DNA of 27,133 nucleotides from Acrasis kona (taxonomy: Eukaryota > Heterolobosea > Eutetramitea > Acrasida > Acrasidae). Positions 25,701-27,133 of this stretch are shown here, piece after piece. Where the stretch lies: assembly GCA_026419775.2 (NCBI GenBank), contig JAOPGA020001086.1:1-27133 (forward strand), written 5' to 3'. A program made the translations under genes and the position numbers. The notes under the pieces were generated by a model, which was not told where the DNA came from, did no database searches, and worked only from the letters and a program-made list of their open reading frames with translations. Every line of letters begins with the position of its first letter. The first letter of the stretch is position 1.

Positions 25701-27133
25701 CATGTAACTGCAATGCTGGGTATTACGGTTCTTCTTGTCAGTCATGGAATTGCAACGGCGTTATCAACACTAATAGCCGTGGATGCTCCAACAACGGTAC
25801 CTGTATTGCACCATTCTTTTGTAGTTGTAACGCAGGATACTATGGCGATTCTTGCCAAGCTTGGAGTTGTAATTCAGTAGAAAATATAGATCCATCAGTT
25901 TGCTCTAAAAATGGCACGTGCATTGCTCCCAATACATGCAGCTGTAACGCTGGTTATTATGGTACTAATTGTCAATCATGGAATTGTAATGGAATTATCA
26001 ACACAAACAATGCAGGCTGTTCTAACAATGGAACATGCACTGCACCTGGTACATGTAGCTGTAATACCGGTTATTATGGCAGTTCGTGTCAGTCGTGGAA
26101 CTGTAATACATTGATCAACACAAATAACGCAGGTTGCTCCAACAACGGCACTTGCGTCGCACCTAATACTTGTAACTGTAATGTCGGCTACTATGGTAGT
26201 TCATGTCAGTCATGGAACTGTAGTGGAATTGTGAACACTAATAACGCAGGTTGTTCTAACAACGGAACGTGTGTTGCACCGAATACTTGCAACTGTAACC
26301 CTGGTTACTATGGTTCCAAATGTCAATCGTACGATTGTAATGGAATCCTAAGCACCAATAACACGGGATGTTCGAACAACGGTACATGCATTGCGCCCAA
26401 CTCATGTAACTGCAACAATGGTTACTACGGATCAAGTTGCCAATCATGGAAGTGCAATAATATTGTAAACACTGATTCCTCAGGATGTTCAAATCACGGA
26501 ACATGTATTTCTCCAAACACGTGTAATTGTAATGCTGGTTATTATGGTGCTAATTGTCAATCTTGGAGTTGTAACGGTGTAATAAACACTAACAATGCTG
26601 GTTGCTCAAATAATGGTACCTGCACGGCACCTGATACATGTAGTTGTAATGCTAACTACTTTGGCTCCAGTTGTGAGTCATGGACATGTAATGGCATTTC
26701 GAAATCTAATGTTTCTCAGGTGTGCAGTGGTAATGGCACTTGTATATCTCCTAATACTTGTTTGTGTTCTAATGGGTACATTTCTAATCAATGTAGCCAA
26801 TGGAATTGTTTCGGTAACCAGTGTAACAGTAACGGAACGTGCGTTGCTCCCAATACTTGTAATTGTAATCCTGGATTCTACGGAATTCAATGCGAAGCTT
26901 ATAATTGTTTTGAATACATGTTTAATCACTCGTCTGTTTGTTCGAAGAATGGTACTTGTTCATCTCCCGATACTTGTGTTTGTAAAAAGGGATTCTATGG
27001 TCCCAGATGTGAGAAATTCGATTGTTATGGATTGTTGTCCACATCGAACAGAGTTTGCTCATCTAATGGTACTTGTCAATCACCTGATAGATGTTCTTGT
27101 AACAACGGATACTCTGGTTTACAATGCGAATCA
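22797..27133 (+). CDS. Secreted/surface protein: two C-type lectin domains, fibrinogen-like domain, long EGF-like array (3' end outside)
   Basis: Starts at ATG 22797 with a signal peptide (MIRYVILACLIALVTSWS). Exons 22797-23326, 23367-23827, 23870-23964 and 24011 onward give at least 1403 residues with no stop. Order: EGF-like (30-62); C-type lectin-like domain 1 (about 77-206) with EPN and WND sugar/calcium motifs; EGF-like (232-264); C-type lectin-like domain 2 (about 271-413) with EPN and FND; EGF-like (418-450); fibrinogen-like domain (about 467-660, VYCDMSQDFGGWTQV); then EGF-like repeats to the window end. Introns are 40, 42 and 46 nt. The 42-nt intron is a multiple of three and open, so it could be retained. 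Calcium-dependent sugar binding at the cell surface, for prey or cell recognition, is the likely role. The EPN motif usually goes with mannose-type ligands. No paralogue or transmembrane segment is visible. Confidence 0.85.
23327..23366 (+). other. 40-nt intron in the lectin/EGF gene
   Basis: Donor GTAAAA, acceptor TGATAG. Splicing joins SYDNNIG to TTERCTVSFGGNWNDVHC, keeping lectin domain 1 in frame. Confidence 0.8.
23828..23869 (+). other. 42-nt intron in the lectin/EGF gene
   Basis: Donor GTAAAA, acceptor ATATAG. Splicing gives DIQVWLGIF, which restores the expected lectin-fold motif. Unspliced RNA would add 14 residues without a stop. Confidence 0.7.
23965..24010 (+). other. 46-nt intron in the lectin/EGF gene
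   Basis: Consensus donor GTAAGT, acceptor AAATAG. Splicing joins WNSNEP to NNVGNAERVGK in frame and completes the EPN motif region. Without splicing the frame stops at 23983-23985. Confidence 0.85.
25043..27133 (+). repeat. Tandem EGF-like repeat array, about 117 bp per unit
   Basis: About 18 units with the pattern SWNCN...INTNNAGCSNNGTC, then VAPNTCNCNAGYYGSSCQ. Most units are 39 codons. The central units (about 25270-26650) are nearly alike; those at both edges are more varied in sequence and length. Each unit has six cysteines in EGF spacing. The array continues beyond the window. Confidence 0.93.

Noticed and set aside
24425-26929. Minus-strand and alternate-frame ORFs across the EGF/fibrinogen region
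   Set aside because: They are shadows of the plus-strand repeat-coding frame; the composition is an artefact of repeated codons.
25043-27133. Regular 117-bp repeats resembling a CRISPR or satellite array
   Set aside because: The repeats are codon-phased, encode cysteine-spaced EGF units without stops, and lie in one long reading frame.

Overview
This is a eukaryotic window, A+T-rich, standard genetic code, with very short spliceosomal introns and a dense, nested load of transposable elements. The best host gene (22797 to the right edge) is a secreted or surface protein with two C-type-lectin-like domains, a fibrinogen-like domain and a long EGF-like array. Together with the tiny introns, this suggests a free-living protist. 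I would guess a heterolobosean or amoebozoan-like amoeba from the style of the EGF repeats, but the sequence does not prove a lineage.

Left third (1-10.6 kb): a mosaic of mobile-element remains. There is a repeat family (R1) with an acidic-protein ORF; a duplicated 270-bp segment of unknown origin; a decayed pogo-type transposase with a LINE 3' fragment inserted in it; several 5'-truncated LINE insertions with clear target-site duplications (TSDs); a tRNA-derived SINE-like stretch; a decayed hAT-like transposase; the ORF1/endonuclease part of a LINE; and a broken unrecognised gene on the minus strand.

Middle (10.7-18.8 kb): a LINE RNase H region is split by a 3976-bp Mutator-like element (MULE). 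It has 104-bp terminal inverted repeats (TIRs, one mismatch), an exact 9-bp TSD, and a transposase gene that reads as about 1000 codons if two tiny introns are removed. This looks like a young, perhaps complete insertion. To its right is a divergent gene pair: a minus-strand gene with a BRCT-like domain and several 37-nt introns (15470-17230), and a plus-strand gene for a ubiquitin-like domain ending in Gly-Gly, followed by a coiled-coil ORF (17234-18746). An array of AACCGGTT palindromes lies at the left edge of this block.

Right third (18.8-27.1 kb): a PIF/Harbinger or IS5-like (DDE_4) transposase, a broken LTR-type integrase fragment, a decayed Tc1/IS630-like transposase, one unrecognised intact minus-strand gene, and the lectin/EGF gene.

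The most notable points are the recent MULE with its own introns; introns of exactly 37 nt shared by the MULE and the BRCT-like gene; LINE 3' ends that keep hairpins, one with a compensatory base-pair change; and the undescribed BRCT-like/ubiquitin-like gene pair.
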